64,000 nt of DNA from Streptomyces carminius (GTDB lineage Bacteria > Actinomycetota > Actinomycetes > Streptomycetales > Streptomycetaceae): assembly GCF_002794255.1 (NCBI RefSeq), contig NZ_PGGW01000040.1, positions 148,954-212,953 of the forward strand, in the 5' to 3' direction. Both the position numbers and the translations under genes were made by a program. Below, in pieces: positions 25,178 to 33,580 of the stretch. Below the pieces are notes generated by a model. It did no database searches. It worked only from the letters and a program-made list of their open reading frames with translations, and was not told where the DNA came from. The number at the start of each line of letters is the position of its first letter. Positions within the stretch are counted from its first letter, which is position 1.

Positions 25178-26218
25178 ATGACCGTACGGCCTTTGACCTT
25201 CGTCGTCGGAACCGGGCGGAGCGGTTCGACTGCCCTGTCGCGCGTCCTGAACCAGCACCCGGACGTCCTCAGCCTCAACGAACTGCTCGCCTCGGTCGGC
25301 CTGGACGGGATGCCGGAGGGCGAGCTGACCGGCGAGGAGTTCTGGCGCCTTCTCGCCGATCCCAGCCCGACGTTCGACCGGATGATCCGCAGCGGCGCGG
25401 CCATCCCCGAGTTCCTCTACCCGCGCTCCTCCGGGCGGTTCTCCGCCGAGGCCGGCGGCGTCCCGGCGCTCTGCCTGATGGTGCTCCCGCATCTCACCGA
25501 CGACCCCGACGGCCTGCTGGACGAGCTCGCGCCCCGCGTCTCCGCCTGGCCGCGCCGCCCGGCCGAGGACCAGTACCGGGCGTTCTTCGCCCTGCTGGCC
25601 GACCGGTTCGGGCGGCGGGCGGTGGTGGAGCGCTCGGGGTTCTCGGTGCGGTGGGTGCCCCGGCTGCGGGCGGGCTTCCCCGAGGCGGGGCTGGTCCACC
25701 TGTACCGCGGCGGCCCGGACTGCGCGCTGTCGATGAGCCGCCACACCGGCTTCCGGCTGATCGTCCTGCTGGAGGAGATCTACGCCGCCCTGGGGCTGGA
25801 GTTCGGCGCCGAGCTGACCGAGGAGCACGCCCGGTCGCTGCCTCCGGACCTGGGCGGCCTGCTGGCGGACCCCTTCGACGCCCGGCTGGTGTTCGACCGG
25901 GCGATCCCGCTGCCCGTGTTCGGCGCCCTGTGGTCGCGGTTGGTCACCGAGTGCCTGGCGGAGCTGGAGAAGGCACCGGAGGCGTCCCGTATGGGACTTT
26001 CGTACGAGAACCTGCTGGACGCGCCGGAGAAGGAGCTCTCCCGGCTGGCCTCCTTCGCCGGGGTGGCGCCCGGCCCGGAGTGGCTCGCGGCGGGCCGGGC
26101 CCTGCTCGACCCCGGCCGGCGCGGGGCGGCGCTGCGGCTTCCGCCGAGTGAGCTGAACGCGCTGCGGGAGGCGTGCGGGCCCGGCGAGCGGGCACTGGCC
26201 GAGGCGTACGGAGCGTGA
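25178..26218 (+). CDS. PAPS-dependent sulfotransferase
   Basis: 346 residues from ATG 25178. The PAPS phosphosulfate loop is GTGRSGST (11-18) at the end of the first strand (LTFVVGTGRSGST). A second expected PAPS contact, the Arg and Ser of the strand-helix turn, is probably in VERSGFSVRWVPRL and HLYRGGPDCALSMSRH. The family transfers sulfate to hydroxyl or amino groups of small molecules or glycans. It stands alone with no biosynthetic cluster beside it, so its acceptor is unknown. The ribosome-binding site is weak (GGGGCGG). Confidence 0.85.
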   Translation: MTVRPLTFVVGTGRSGSTALSRVLNQHPDVLSLNELLASVGLDGMPEGELTGEEFWRLLADPSPTFDRMIRSGAAIPEFLYPRSSGRFSAEAGGVPALCLMVLPHLTDDPDGLLDELAPRVSAWPRRPAEDQYRAFFALLADRFGRRAVVERSGFSVRWVPRLRAGFPEAGLVHLYRGGPDCALSMSRHTGFRLIVLLEEIYAALGLEFGAELTEEHARSLPPDLGGLLADPFDARLVFDRAIPLPVFGALWSRLVTECLAELEKAPEASRMGLSYENLLDAPEKELSRLASFAGVAPGPEWLAAGRALLDPGRRGAALRLPPSELNALREACGPGERALAEAYGA

Positions 26219-26348
26219 CCGCAACGGTAGTTGGAACCTGCACGGGCCTGTCGCACGGCGGTGCTACGGTGATCGCCGGTCTCCCCCCACGAGCCGATGA
26301 CCCATCAGCTGACCGACCGTCCGTACCCGGCCCAGGGAGAACTGCATC

Positions 26349-27287
26349 GTGGGGCGCCGCCGCACCGATCGACGACAGCACACCGCCCGGCGCGACAGCC
26401 GCCGCGGCCGCGGCAGCCGCCGCCGGAAACGCCCGCACACCCGGCTGCTGGCCTCGGTCCTGACCCTCGGCGCCTTCGCCGGCAGCGGCTTCCTCGTCGT
26501 CCAGCAGGGCACCGGCGCCTCCGACGAGACGGCCGCCGGTGACACGCTGGAGAGCACCGTCTCGCCCGCGCCGTCCCCGTCCGTCCCGGACAGCGCGGCC
26601 CCGTCGGCCTCCCCCTCGGTCTCGGCCCCGGCCTCGCCCTCCACCTCGGCCTCGTCCTCCCCGTCGGCGACCGCGTCGCCCGGGAAGACCCCGGGCGAGA
26701 ACCCCGAGAAGAAGACCGAGGTCCCCGCGACCGGCCCGGGCACCTTCACCACCGGCCGGGCCGGCGGCGAGACCGTCGGTAAGGGCACCATCCGCACCTA
26801 CCGGGTGCAGGTGGAGGACGGCGCCGGCGTCTCCGCCGGGCAGGCCGCCCGGGAGGTGGCCGCGATACTCGCCCATCCGCGCGGCTGGACCAACGACGGC
26901 GTCAGCGGCTTCCGGCCCGCCTCCTCCGGCACGGCCGACCTCACCGTGAAGATAGCCACCCCGGGCACGGCCGACGCCCTCTGCGGCGCCGCCGGGCTGA
27001 ACACCCGCGGCGAGCTGAACTGCAGCATCGGCGGCACCGTGGTGGTCAACCTCAGGCGCTGGGTGCTGGGTTCGCCGCAGTTCTCCGGCCCCGTCTCCGA
27101 GTACCGGGCGCTGATCATCAACCACGAGGTCGGGCACAGCATCGGCCACGGCCACGAGACGTGCCCCGGCCCCGGTCGGCCCGCGCCCGCGATGATGCAG
27201 CAGATCAAGGGCCTCAAGGGCTGCGTGGCCAACGCCTGGCCGTACGACGAGAACGGGAAGTACCTCGGCGGCCCGAGCGTCCCCTGA
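26349..27287 (+). CDS. DUF3152 secreted metalloprotease-like protein
   Basis: 312 residues from GTG 26349. A very basic N-terminus is followed by a membrane anchor (about 32-51) and a Ser/Pro/Ala-rich spacer of about 75 residues, probably crossing the cell wall. The DUF3152 domain (about 130-312) has HEVGHSIGHGH at 259-269, a zinc-binding HExxHxxGHxH like metzincins, and a later AMMQQIKG that could be the Met-turn. Cysteines 212, 225, 272 and 291 may pair. The domain is common in actinobacteria; no substrate is known to me. Monocistronic. Confidence 0.85.
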   Translation: MGRRRTDRRQHTARRDSRRGRGSRRRKRPHTRLLASVLTLGAFAGSGFLVVQQGTGASDETAAGDTLESTVSPAPSPSVPDSAAPSASPSVSAPASPSTSASSSPSATASPGKTPGENPEKKTEVPATGPGTFTTGRAGGETVGKGTIRTYRVQVEDGAGVSAGQAAREVAAILAHPRGWTNDGVSGFRPASSGTADLTVKIATPGTADALCGAAGLNTRGELNCSIGGTVVVNLRRWVLGSPQFSGPVSEYRALIINHEVGHSIGHGHETCPGPGRPAPAMMQQIKGLKGCVANAWPYDENGKYLGGPSVP

Positions 27288-27399
27288 CCGCCGCCCTTCC
27301 GCCACCCCGCCGGCTGCCTCTTCGGGCTCCGTCCGGCGTCCGCGGGATGCCCTGTCGGTTCCCGTTCCGGATCCGCCCCGCGGGTGTGAGGATGCCCTG

Positions 27400-28107
27400 A
27401 TGAGCCGCCACTTCCCGCACCCCGGACACCGCGGCGGCGATCCGGCCGCCACCGCCGCCGTCACCGCGGCCGTCGCCGCGTACTGGGACGCCGCCGCGCC
27501 GTCCTTCGACGACGAGCCGGACCACGGACTGCGCGCCGCGCCGGTCCGCGCCGCCTGGGCGCGGCGGCTGGCGCGGTGGCTGCCCGACGCCCCCGCCGAC
27601 GTGCTCGACGTCGGCTGCGGCACCGGCTCGCTGTCGCTGCTGGCGGCCCGGGCCGGGCACCGGGTGACCGGCGTCGACCTGTCCCCGCGCATGGTGGCGC
27701 GGGCCCGGGAGAAGGCCGCCGCCGAGCGGGTGACCGCGCACTTCGCGGTGGGGGACGCGCAGTCGCCGCCCACCGGCGGACAGCGCTTCGACGCCGTGCT
27801 GGCCCGGCATCTGCTGTGGACCCTGCCCGACCCCGCGGCGGCGCTGGCCCGCTGGGCCGACCGGCTCCGGCCGGGCGGCCGGCTCGTCCTAGTGGAGGGC
27901 CGGTGGCGGCAGTCGGCGCGGGACGCCGGCTCGTACGTGCCCGGGGCCCGGGCACTGCCCTGGTACGGGGGCGTCGGCGCCGCGGAGCTGACCGCCGCCG
28001 TGGCACCGCCGGCCGTCCGGGTGCGCGTCGTACGGCTGGAGGACGACACGGAACTGTGGGGCGGCCCGGTGGACGACGAGCGGTACGCCCTGCTGGCGGA
28101 CATCTGA
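27400..28107 (+). CDS. class I SAM-dependent methyltransferase
   Basis: 235 residues from ATG 27400. Motif I VLDVGCGTGSLSLLAA (about 68-83), acidic motif II VTGVDLS and motif post-II (FAVGDAQSPP) define a UbiE-type methyltransferase; LLWTLPDPAAALARW and LRPGGRLVLVEGRW complete it. The substrate domain is minimal, so a small molecule is likely. No neighbours suggest a pathway. Cytoplasmic. The ribosome-binding region is weak (GTGAGGATG). Confidence 0.88.
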   Translation: MSRHFPHPGHRGGDPAATAAVTAAVAAYWDAAAPSFDDEPDHGLRAAPVRAAWARRLARWLPDAPADVLDVGCGTGSLSLLAARAGHRVTGVDLSPRMVARAREKAAAERVTAHFAVGDAQSPPTGGQRFDAVLARHLLWTLPDPAAALARWADRLRPGGRLVLVEGRWRQSARDAGSYVPGARALPWYGGVGAAELTAAVAPPAVRVRVVRLEDDTELWGGPVDDERYALLADI

Positions 28108-28231
28108 CGGCCGCCCGGCGGCGACACGGCGGGCCCGGACGGTGGAACACCTTCCGTCGAGGCCGGGGTTGGGGCATCGTCAGGGCGGCGGGCGGACCGC
28201 CCGCCTGACCACCGACACCGGGAGGCAGCAC

Positions 28232-29119
28232 ATGGGTGACGGCACGACGGGCGGCGCGCGTTCCCTGGGAGACCTCATCGGGCGCCACGGCGTCTTCGGC
28301 GGGTTCCCGGGAGCGGACCCGGCCCTGCTGACGGAGGCCGCCGCCGAGCTGGCGGAACTGGGCTTCGGCACCGTGTGGCTCGGCCACAGCACCGTCGAGG
28401 AGGCCGCGCCGGTCGTCGCGGCCGTCGGCGGAATCACCGTGGGCACCGCGATCCAGAGCATCTGGCGGTACGGGGCGGCGGACACCGCCGCGCGGTTCGC
28501 GGAGCTGGAGGCCGCCCATCCCGGGCGCTTCGTGCTGGGCCTGGGCGTGAGCCACCCCCAGATGGTGGCGGGCTACCGGCGCCCGCTGGCGTCGATGTCC
28601 GGCTATCTGGACGAGCTGGACGCCGCCGGGCGGCCGGTGCCCGCCGGACGGCGCGTGCTGGCCGCCCTCGGGCCGAGGATGCTGGGCCTGGCCGCGGAGC
28701 GCGCGGCGGGCGCCCTGCCGTACCTGGTGACGTCCGCCCAGGTGGCGGCGGCCCGCGAGACGCTGGGCACCGGGCCCGTCCTCGCCCCCGAACTGGGCGT
28801 GGTGCTGGAGACGGACCCGGCGCGGGCCCGCGCCCTGGCCCGCGAGGCCCTGTCGTTCTACCTGGGCCTGACCAACTACACCGACAACTGGCTGCGCGGC
28901 GGCTTCACCGCACAGGACCTCTCCGGCGGAGGGAGCGACCGCCTGGTGGACGCGCTGTTCGCATGGGGCGACGAGGACCGGGTCCGGGCCCGGGTGGACG
29001 AGTTCCGGGCGGCCGGGGCCGACCACATCGCCTTCCAGCTCATCGGCGGGGCCACCGAGGGCGGCCTGCCGCGCGAGGGCTGGCGGCGGCTCGCCGCGCT
29101 CACGGCGGCCGGGGACTGA
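28232..29119 (+). CDS. F420-dependent luciferase-like oxidoreductase (TIGR03620 type)
   Basis: 295 residues from ATG 28232, preceded by GGGAGG. The LLM barrel is shown by LAELGFGTVWLGHST, TVGTAIQSIWRYGAADTAAR, FVLGLGVSHPQMV and the C-terminal HIAFQLIG. The first strand GRHGVFGGF and the SHPQMVAGYRRPL loop match the TIGR03620 subfamily that uses deazaflavin F420 in actinobacteria. Substrate unknown. It appears monocistronic, about 125 bases after the methyltransferase. Confidence 0.88.
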   Translation: MGDGTTGGARSLGDLIGRHGVFGGFPGADPALLTEAAAELAELGFGTVWLGHSTVEEAAPVVAAVGGITVGTAIQSIWRYGAADTAARFAELEAAHPGRFVLGLGVSHPQMVAGYRRPLASMSGYLDELDAAGRPVPAGRRVLAALGPRMLGLAAERAAGALPYLVTSAQVAAARETLGTGPVLAPELGVVLETDPARARALAREALSFYLGLTNYTDNWLRGGFTAQDLSGGGSDRLVDALFAWGDEDRVRARVDEFRAAGADHIAFQLIGGATEGGLPREGWRRLAALTAAGD

Positions 29120-29200
29120 CCGCCCCCGGGACCCTGCCCGCCCGTCTCGCGCAGCCGCTCCGGGAAGGCCCGCACGGCCTGTCCCGGTCCGGCCGTGACG

Positions 29201-29815
29201 TCATCCCGGCCCGGCCACCGGCCGCCGCTCCAGACGCACCCAGGCCGTGACGGTCCCGTCGCCGTGCCGCTCCAGATCGGCGCCCGCCACCGTGAGCAGC
29301 CGCCGGACGGCGGCGTTGCCCGCGGTGGTGTGCGCGTACAGCCGGGTGGCGCCGCGCTCCCGGGCGGCCGCCAGCAGCCGGGCGAACACCCGCGTGCCCA
29401 CGCCCCGGCCCCGGTAGGAGCGGCCCAGCCACACCCCCGCCTCGACCGCGCCCGGCTCCGGACGCGGGGCCAGCCGGGCGGCGCCCGCCACCCGCTTCGC
29501 CGGCCGTCCGGCCTCCCCGGGCTCCGTCACCACGACGGCGTAGGTGGCCTGGTCCGGCGCCGGGCCCAGGGAGTGGGACCGGTGGAAGCGCAGGAACGCC
29601 TCCCGACGCGCCTCGGTCCACCCGGCGGCCCCGGCAGTCTCCGGTGCACCGCCCGGCGCGCTGTCCGGCGTACTGCCCGCCGGGCCGTCCACCGGGCCGT
29701 CCGGCGGCATCACCTCGGCGGGGTCGGCGTCGGTGACGGCCGTGTCCAGCAGTTCCGTCAGCAGCTCCGCGTCCAGCGGGCGGAGGACGACGAGGTCGGG
29801 AGGCGTGGGGTTCAT
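29201..29815 (-). CDS. GNAT-family acetyltransferase
   Basis: 204 residues from ATG 29815. The C-terminal half is the GNAT fold: AGVWLGRSYRGRGVGTRVF carries the acetyl-CoA loop (RGRGVG), followed by YAHTTAGNAAVRRLL. The N-terminal half contains a Pro/Gly-rich insert (about 38-62) of low complexity. RimJ-like; could acetylate a protein N-terminus or a small amine. Shares the strand with wrbA but a 184-base gap separates them. Confidence 0.85.
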   Translation of the reverse strand: MNPTPPDLVVLRPLDAELLTELLDTAVTDADPAEVMPPDGPVDGPAGSTPDSAPGGAPETAGAAGWTEARREAFLRFHRSHSLGPAPDQATYAVVVTEPGEAGRPAKRVAGAARLAPRPEPGAVEAGVWLGRSYRGRGVGTRVFARLLAAARERGATRLYAHTTAGNAAVRRLLTVAGADLERHGDGTVTAWVRLERRPVAGPG

Positions 29816-29999
29816 GGGGGCACGATGCCCGACGCGCGCCCGCCGCCCAACGGCTTTTCGGGCCGAACGGACCTCCCGCCCGGGGGAAACCGGCCACTTT
29901 CCCGGCGTTCCCTCCCCCGCACGCCCTCACCCGGCCGGCGGGGAGGACGGGACCGCCCCCGTCCTCCCCGCCGCCGGTCAGCCCCCGGTCAGCCGTCGC

Positions 30000-30611
30000 T
30001 CAGCCGTCGCCCTTGAGCTTGCCCGCGACGGTCACCACGCGCCGCGTCATGTGGTCGAGCGCGTCGTGCTCCGCCTCGGTGAGCGGAGCGTTGTTCTCGG
30101 GTCCGGTGACGTGGGAGACGCCGTAGGGGTTGCCGTCCACGAACTTCAGCGGCTCGGTGTAGCCCGGCGGTACGAGGATGCCGCCGAAGTGGATGATGAC
30201 GTTGTAGAGCGTCAGCAGGGTCGACTCCTGGCCGCCGTGGGCGGTCTGGGAGGCGGTGAAGCCGGCGTACACCTTGTCGGCCAGCAGCCCCTGCATCCAC
30301 TGCGGGCCCAGGGTGTCGATGAACTGCTTGAGCTGGCTGGAGACGTTGCCGTACCGGGTGGGCGTGCCGAACAGCACGGCGTCGGCCCAGACGATGTCGT
30401 CGGGGCTCGCCTTCGGCTCGTCCTTGATCTGCTCGTAGTGCCGGGCCCACTCCTCGTTGGAGGAGATGGCCTGTGGCGGGGCGAGCTCCTCGACATGCCG
30501 CAGGCGCACCTCGGCGCCCGCCTTCTGCCCGGCCTCGACCAGCCGGTCGGCCATCTTCTGGATGGTGCCGGTCGACGAGTAGTAGATGATGGCCAGCTTG
30601 ACGTTGCTCAT
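30000..30611 (-). CDS. wrbA: NAD(P)H:quinone oxidoreductase, WrbA type IV
   Basis: 203 residues from ATG 30611. Flavodoxin-like FMN binding: KLAIIYYSSTGTIQKMA at the N-terminus, then FGTPTRYGNVSSQLKQFIDT and FTASQTAHGGQESTLLTLYN, all WrbA hallmarks. WrbA reduces quinones by two electrons and protects against semiquinone formation. Cytoplasmic tetramer in other bacteria. The start agrees with the family; the upstream ribosome-binding site is GAGGAG. Divergent from the DUF368 gene over 428 bases. Confidence 0.94.
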   Translation of the reverse strand: MSNVKLAIIYYSSTGTIQKMADRLVEAGQKAGAEVRLRHVEELAPPQAISSNEEWARHYEQIKDEPKASPDDIVWADAVLFGTPTRYGNVSSQLKQFIDTLGPQWMQGLLADKVYAGFTASQTAHGGQESTLLTLYNVIIHFGGILVPPGYTEPLKFVDGNPYGVSHVTGPENNAPLTEAEHDALDHMTRRVVTVAGKLKGDG

Positions 30612-30995
30612 GTGTGCGACGACTCCTCGTTCACATCGGCGGCGGTGGTGGTGCCGACCGGTTCGGCCCGCGTGCCCCGTGCTCGGTCGGCCCGTACGGA
30701 TCAGCGAACCCTTTGCACCTTTTGATGCGGTCTACACGCCATCCGCCGCTTCTCACCGCTGACGGCCGCCCCCGGCCGCTCTCCGCGCGCTCCCCGCGCG
30801 CCTCGGCACACCCGGAGCGCACCCGGCCGGGCAACGCCGCCCGGGTTCCGCGCCCGAAAAGATCCAAACCTCCCCGGTGGCCGGTGCCCGTTCCGGCCCG
30901 GAGGCCGGAGCACCCCGCCGGATCCGGAACAATGGCCCCGACAGCCGTACCGGCCCGGGCCTCCGGCCGCGAACGGCACCCGTGCCGCGCTCACG

Positions 30996-31023
30996 CAGCA
31001 CCCGAACAGCAGCACCCGAACAG
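30996..31023 (+). repeat. perfect 14-base tandem duplication before the DUF368 gene
   Basis: CAGCACCCGAACAG occurs at 30996-31009 and 31010-31023, directly followed by CAGCGAAGGAG, the ribosome-binding region. It lies in the 428-base divergent gap between wrbA and the DUF368 gene, which otherwise shows no gene. It may be a regulator site or a recent slippage event. Confidence 0.8.
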
Positions 31024-31039
31024 CAGCGAAGGAGCTCTG

Positions 31040-32071
31040 GTGGGGGACACCCAGCGAAACAGGGCGGCGGCGTCCGCCTGGCCCGCCCGCGGTCTCGACG
31101 TGGTACGCGGCGCGCTCATCGGCACCGCGGAGACCGTGCCGGGCGTCAGCGGCGGCACGGTGGCACTCGTGGTCGGCGTGTACGAGACCGCCATCGGCTC
31201 GGCGAGCCACCTGGTCAGCGCCGCCCGGCTGGCGGTCGCGGACCTTCCCCGCGGCCGGGGCCCGTCCCGGGCCGCGGCGGAGGTACGGGAGGTCCAGTGG
31301 CGGGTCCTCGTCCCGCTGCTGCTCGGCATGTTCGCCGCGCTGATCCTGATGGCCGGCCTGGTCGAGCACTGGGTGGAGACCCAGCCGGTGCAGAGCCGCG
31401 CCCTGTTCTTCGGCCTGGTCCTGGCCTCGCTGTGGGTGCCGTTCTCCATGGCCTCCCGGGCGCCGCTGCGCGGCGGCGGCACCGCGTCCTGGCGGCCGGG
31501 CGAGATACTCATCGCCCTGGTGAGCGCCGCGGCCGCCTTCGTGATCGTCAGCCTGCCGCCCGGTGAGGTGGAGGCCACCCCCGTGGTGATCGTCGCCGCG
31601 GCGGCGATCGCGGTGTCGGCGCTGGTGCTGCCGGGGCTGTCCGGCTCGTTCCTGCTGCTGACCTTCGGGCTGTACGAGCGGACGCTGTCCGCCGTCAACG
31701 AGCGGGACTTCGGCTATCTGGGCCTCTTCGCGCTCGGCGCCCTGCTGGGGCTGGCCTCCTTCGTCAAGCTGATGCAGTGGCTGCTGACCCACCGGGAGCG
31801 CATCACCCTGGTGATACTCACCGGTGTGGTGGCGGGCTGTCTGCGGGCGCTGTGGCCCTGGCAGGACGAGGACCGCGCCCTCCTCGCGCCCGGCGAGCAC
31901 ATCGGTGCGGCGGCCGGCCTGTGCGCGCTGGGCTTCGTGGTCGTCGCGGGGTTCGCGGTGGCGGAGCACCGCGTGGCGTCCCGGCGCGCCACGGCCGACC
32001 TGCGGGCGGCCGAGGCGGCGCGGTCCGAGGACACCATGATCCTCACCCCGCCCCGCGACCCGTCCCGCTGA
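31040..32071 (+). CDS. DUF368 membrane protein (polyprenyl-phosphate flippase-like family)
   Basis: 343 residues from GTG 31040 (GAAGGAG 6 bases upstream). DUF368 proteins span the membrane 8-10 times; the diagnostic segments GTAETVPGVSGGTVALVVGV near the N-terminus and a repeat of it, VLPGLSGSFLLLTFGLYE, mark an internal duplication with two Pro-Gly re-entrant loops. Family members such as PopT are reported to recycle undecaprenyl phosphate to the cytoplasmic side; that role is knowledge of the family, not shown here. The C-terminus is cytoplasmic and charged. The HAD gene frame on the other strand overlaps its 3' 358 bases. Confidence 0.9.
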   Translation: MGDTQRNRAAASAWPARGLDVVRGALIGTAETVPGVSGGTVALVVGVYETAIGSASHLVSAARLAVADLPRGRGPSRAAAEVREVQWRVLVPLLLGMFAALILMAGLVEHWVETQPVQSRALFFGLVLASLWVPFSMASRAPLRGGGTASWRPGEILIALVSAAAAFVIVSLPPGEVEATPVVIVAAAAIAVSALVLPGLSGSFLLLTFGLYERTLSAVNERDFGYLGLFALGALLGLASFVKLMQWLLTHRERITLVILTGVVAGCLRALWPWQDEDRALLAPGEHIGAAAGLCALGFVVVAGFAVAEHRVASRRATADLRAAEAARSEDTMILTPPRDPSR

Positions 32072-32811
32072 GCGGTCCGGCCTCGCGGGATCCCGCCTCC
32101 GGCCGTTCCCTCTCCTTCTCCTTCTCCTTCCCCTCTCCCTTCCCCTTCCCCTCTCCCTTCCCCGCGGCCCGGACGGACCGGCCGGAGGCCCAGCGCCCCG
32201 GCCAGCCCGTCCGGGCCGCGGTACACCAGGCCGGTCATGCCGAGCGCGGCGGCGGCCGCGACGTTCTCCGGCCGGTCGTCCACGAACAGGCAGCGGGCGG
32301 CGGGGACCCCCGCCCGCGCGGTGGCGAGCTCGTAGATCCCCCGGTCCGGCTTGGCGACCCCTTCCAGCGCGCTGTTGACGACCCGGTGGGCCAGACCCGC
32401 CAGCCCCATCGCCGCCAGGTCCTCGTCCAGCTCCAGCGAGGCGTTGGTCACCAGCACCAGGGGCACGCGCTCCCGCACCCGGCGGAGCAGGGCCACCACC
32501 GCCGGGTCCGCCCGGAACGGCGCCCCGGCGAGCGCCTCGCCCAGCTCGCGCGCCCGCGCGTACGGCAGCCGCGGCTCCCGTTCCGCCAGGGCGAGCGCGA
32601 CGGACTCGGCCCACCGCCGCCGGGTGACCCGGCCCAGCAGCAGCGGCAGGTCCACCTCCGGAGCGAAGGCGACCGCCGCCGTGGTGCCCTCCGGCAGTCC
32701 GGCGGCGCGCTCCAGCGCCGTCAGCCGGGAGGTGTCGTAGAAGCGGATGACGTTGTCCAGATCGCACAGCACCGCGTCGAAGGGGCGGCCGGCAGGGGCA
32801 TCGGTCGTCAC
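31714..32811 (-). CDS. HAD-superfamily hydrolase with over-long C-terminus
   Basis: The open frame from GTG 32811 encodes 365 residues. The first 210 form a normal HAD phosphatase: motif I VLCDLDNVIRFYD, motif II LVLVTNAS, motif III VAKPDRGIYE, motif IV CLFVDDRPENVAAA. Homologs of this size stop near GALGLRP. Here the frame continues through a Gly-Glu-Arg repeat (a purine tract) and then 150 residues antisense to the DUF368 gene, which look random. One frame over, a stop occurs at the TGA near the DUF368 end, so a one-base change in the tract may have lost the natural stop. Functional core roughly 32180-32811. Confidence 0.72.
   Translation of the reverse strand: MTTDAPAGRPFDAVLCDLDNVIRFYDTSRLTALERAAGLPEGTTAAVAFAPEVDLPLLLGRVTRRRWAESVALALAEREPRLPYARARELGEALAGAPFRADPAVVALLRRVRERVPLVLVTNASLELDEDLAAMGLAGLAHRVVNSALEGVAKPDRGIYELATARAGVPAARCLFVDDRPENVAAAAALGMTGLVYRGPDGLAGALGLRPVRPGRGEGRGEGEGRGEGEGEGEGTAGGGIPRGRTAQRDGSRGGVRIMVSSDRAASAARRSAVARRDATRCSATANPATTTKPSAHRPAAAPMCSPGARRARSSSCQGHSARRQPATTPVSITRVMRSRWVSSHCISLTKEASPSRAPSAKRPR
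32106..32163 (+). repeat. 58-base uninterrupted pyrimidine tract
   Basis: From 32106 to 32163 the plus strand contains only C and T, arranged as degenerate CCTTCT and CCCTTC hexamers. On the minus strand it encodes the Gly-Glu-Arg repeat of the HAD frame. Just before it GCGGGATCCCGC (32085-32096) is a 12-base palindrome next to the DUF368 stop. Both lie between convergent genes and may act as a terminator region. Confidence 0.8.
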
Positions 32812-32871
32812 CGCCCCACCCTCGCACGGGCCCCGGCCCCGGGCCACCGTCCGGGTGTGCGTGCGTGCGGG

Positions 32872-33516
32872 TCAGCGGGCTCCGGCCGGCCGCCGCCCGT
32901 ACCAGGCCGCCAGCCGGTCGGCGGCGGGCGCCTCCGCGGGGACGTCCACCACGGGTCCGAACGGCACCGGGCCGCCGCGCCGGTCGGCGGGCATGACGCG
33001 GTCCCGGGCGGCGAGGAGGGTGCCGAGCACCTCCGGGTCCCAGTCGGGCCGCTGCCCGGTCGCGGTGGCCAGGTCCCAGGTGTGGACGGTCAGCTCGGCG
33101 GTGTAGACGGGGGCGACCGCCGCGCCCGGCAGCACCGCGTGCGGAGCCTGCAGCGGCCGGTCCAGGACCGCCGGGTCCGACCAGGCGGCGAGCGCCTCGC
33201 GGGCGGCGTCCGCCCAGACGGCCGTACGCCCCTCGTCGGTGACGCCCTCGGCGAGGCCCGGCAGCCCCCGCGGGTCCCCGCCGCGGCCGGTGGCGGCCAC
33301 CCGGCGCAGTACGGCGATCATGTGGTCCGCCAGTTGCCGGACGGTGTAGTCAGGGCAGGGGGTGGGGTCGCCGAGCTGTCCGGGGCGGACGGCGGCGAGG
33401 ACGGTCCCGGCCAGGGCGACGGCCCGGTCCAGGCCGGCACGGGGCTCGACGCCGCCGGATCCGGCGGTGGTCCCGCCCGTGGTGGCACTCGTGGTTGCGC
33501 TCGTGATGTCGGTCAT
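32872..33516 (-). CDS. DinB-like/MDMPI metal-binding protein (TIGR03086 type)
   Basis: 214 residues from ATG 33516; an ATG 9 bases earlier is possible. After a Thr/Ala/Gly-rich start, residues from about 25 on match the mycothiol-maleylpyruvate-isomerase-like four-helix bundle: VRPGQLGDPTPCPDYTVRQ, the metal-ligand His in LADHM, and the ELTVHTWDLATATGQ helix with a second His and an Asp. Function of TIGR03086 proteins is unknown, possibly thiol-dependent detoxification. Divergent from the WYL regulator gene 64 bases away, so probably its target. Confidence 0.85.
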   Translation of the reverse strand: MTDITSATTSATTGGTTAGSGGVEPRAGLDRAVALAGTVLAAVRPGQLGDPTPCPDYTVRQLADHMIAVLRRVAATGRGGDPRGLPGLAEGVTDEGRTAVWADAAREALAAWSDPAVLDRPLQAPHAVLPGAAVAPVYTAELTVHTWDLATATGQRPDWDPEVLGTLLAARDRVMPADRRGGPVPFGPVVDVPAEAPAADRLAAWYGRRPAGAR

Positions 33517-33580
33517 GGAACCCATCCTGCTGACCGAACCGGCCATCTCCTGACCGGTTTCCGGAGCAGAATCGACTGCC

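Noticed and set aside
30631..30867. Possible 78-residue minus-strand gene upstream of wrbA
   Set aside because: Arg/Gly-rich, no ribosome-binding site, and it would lie in the divergent promoter region.
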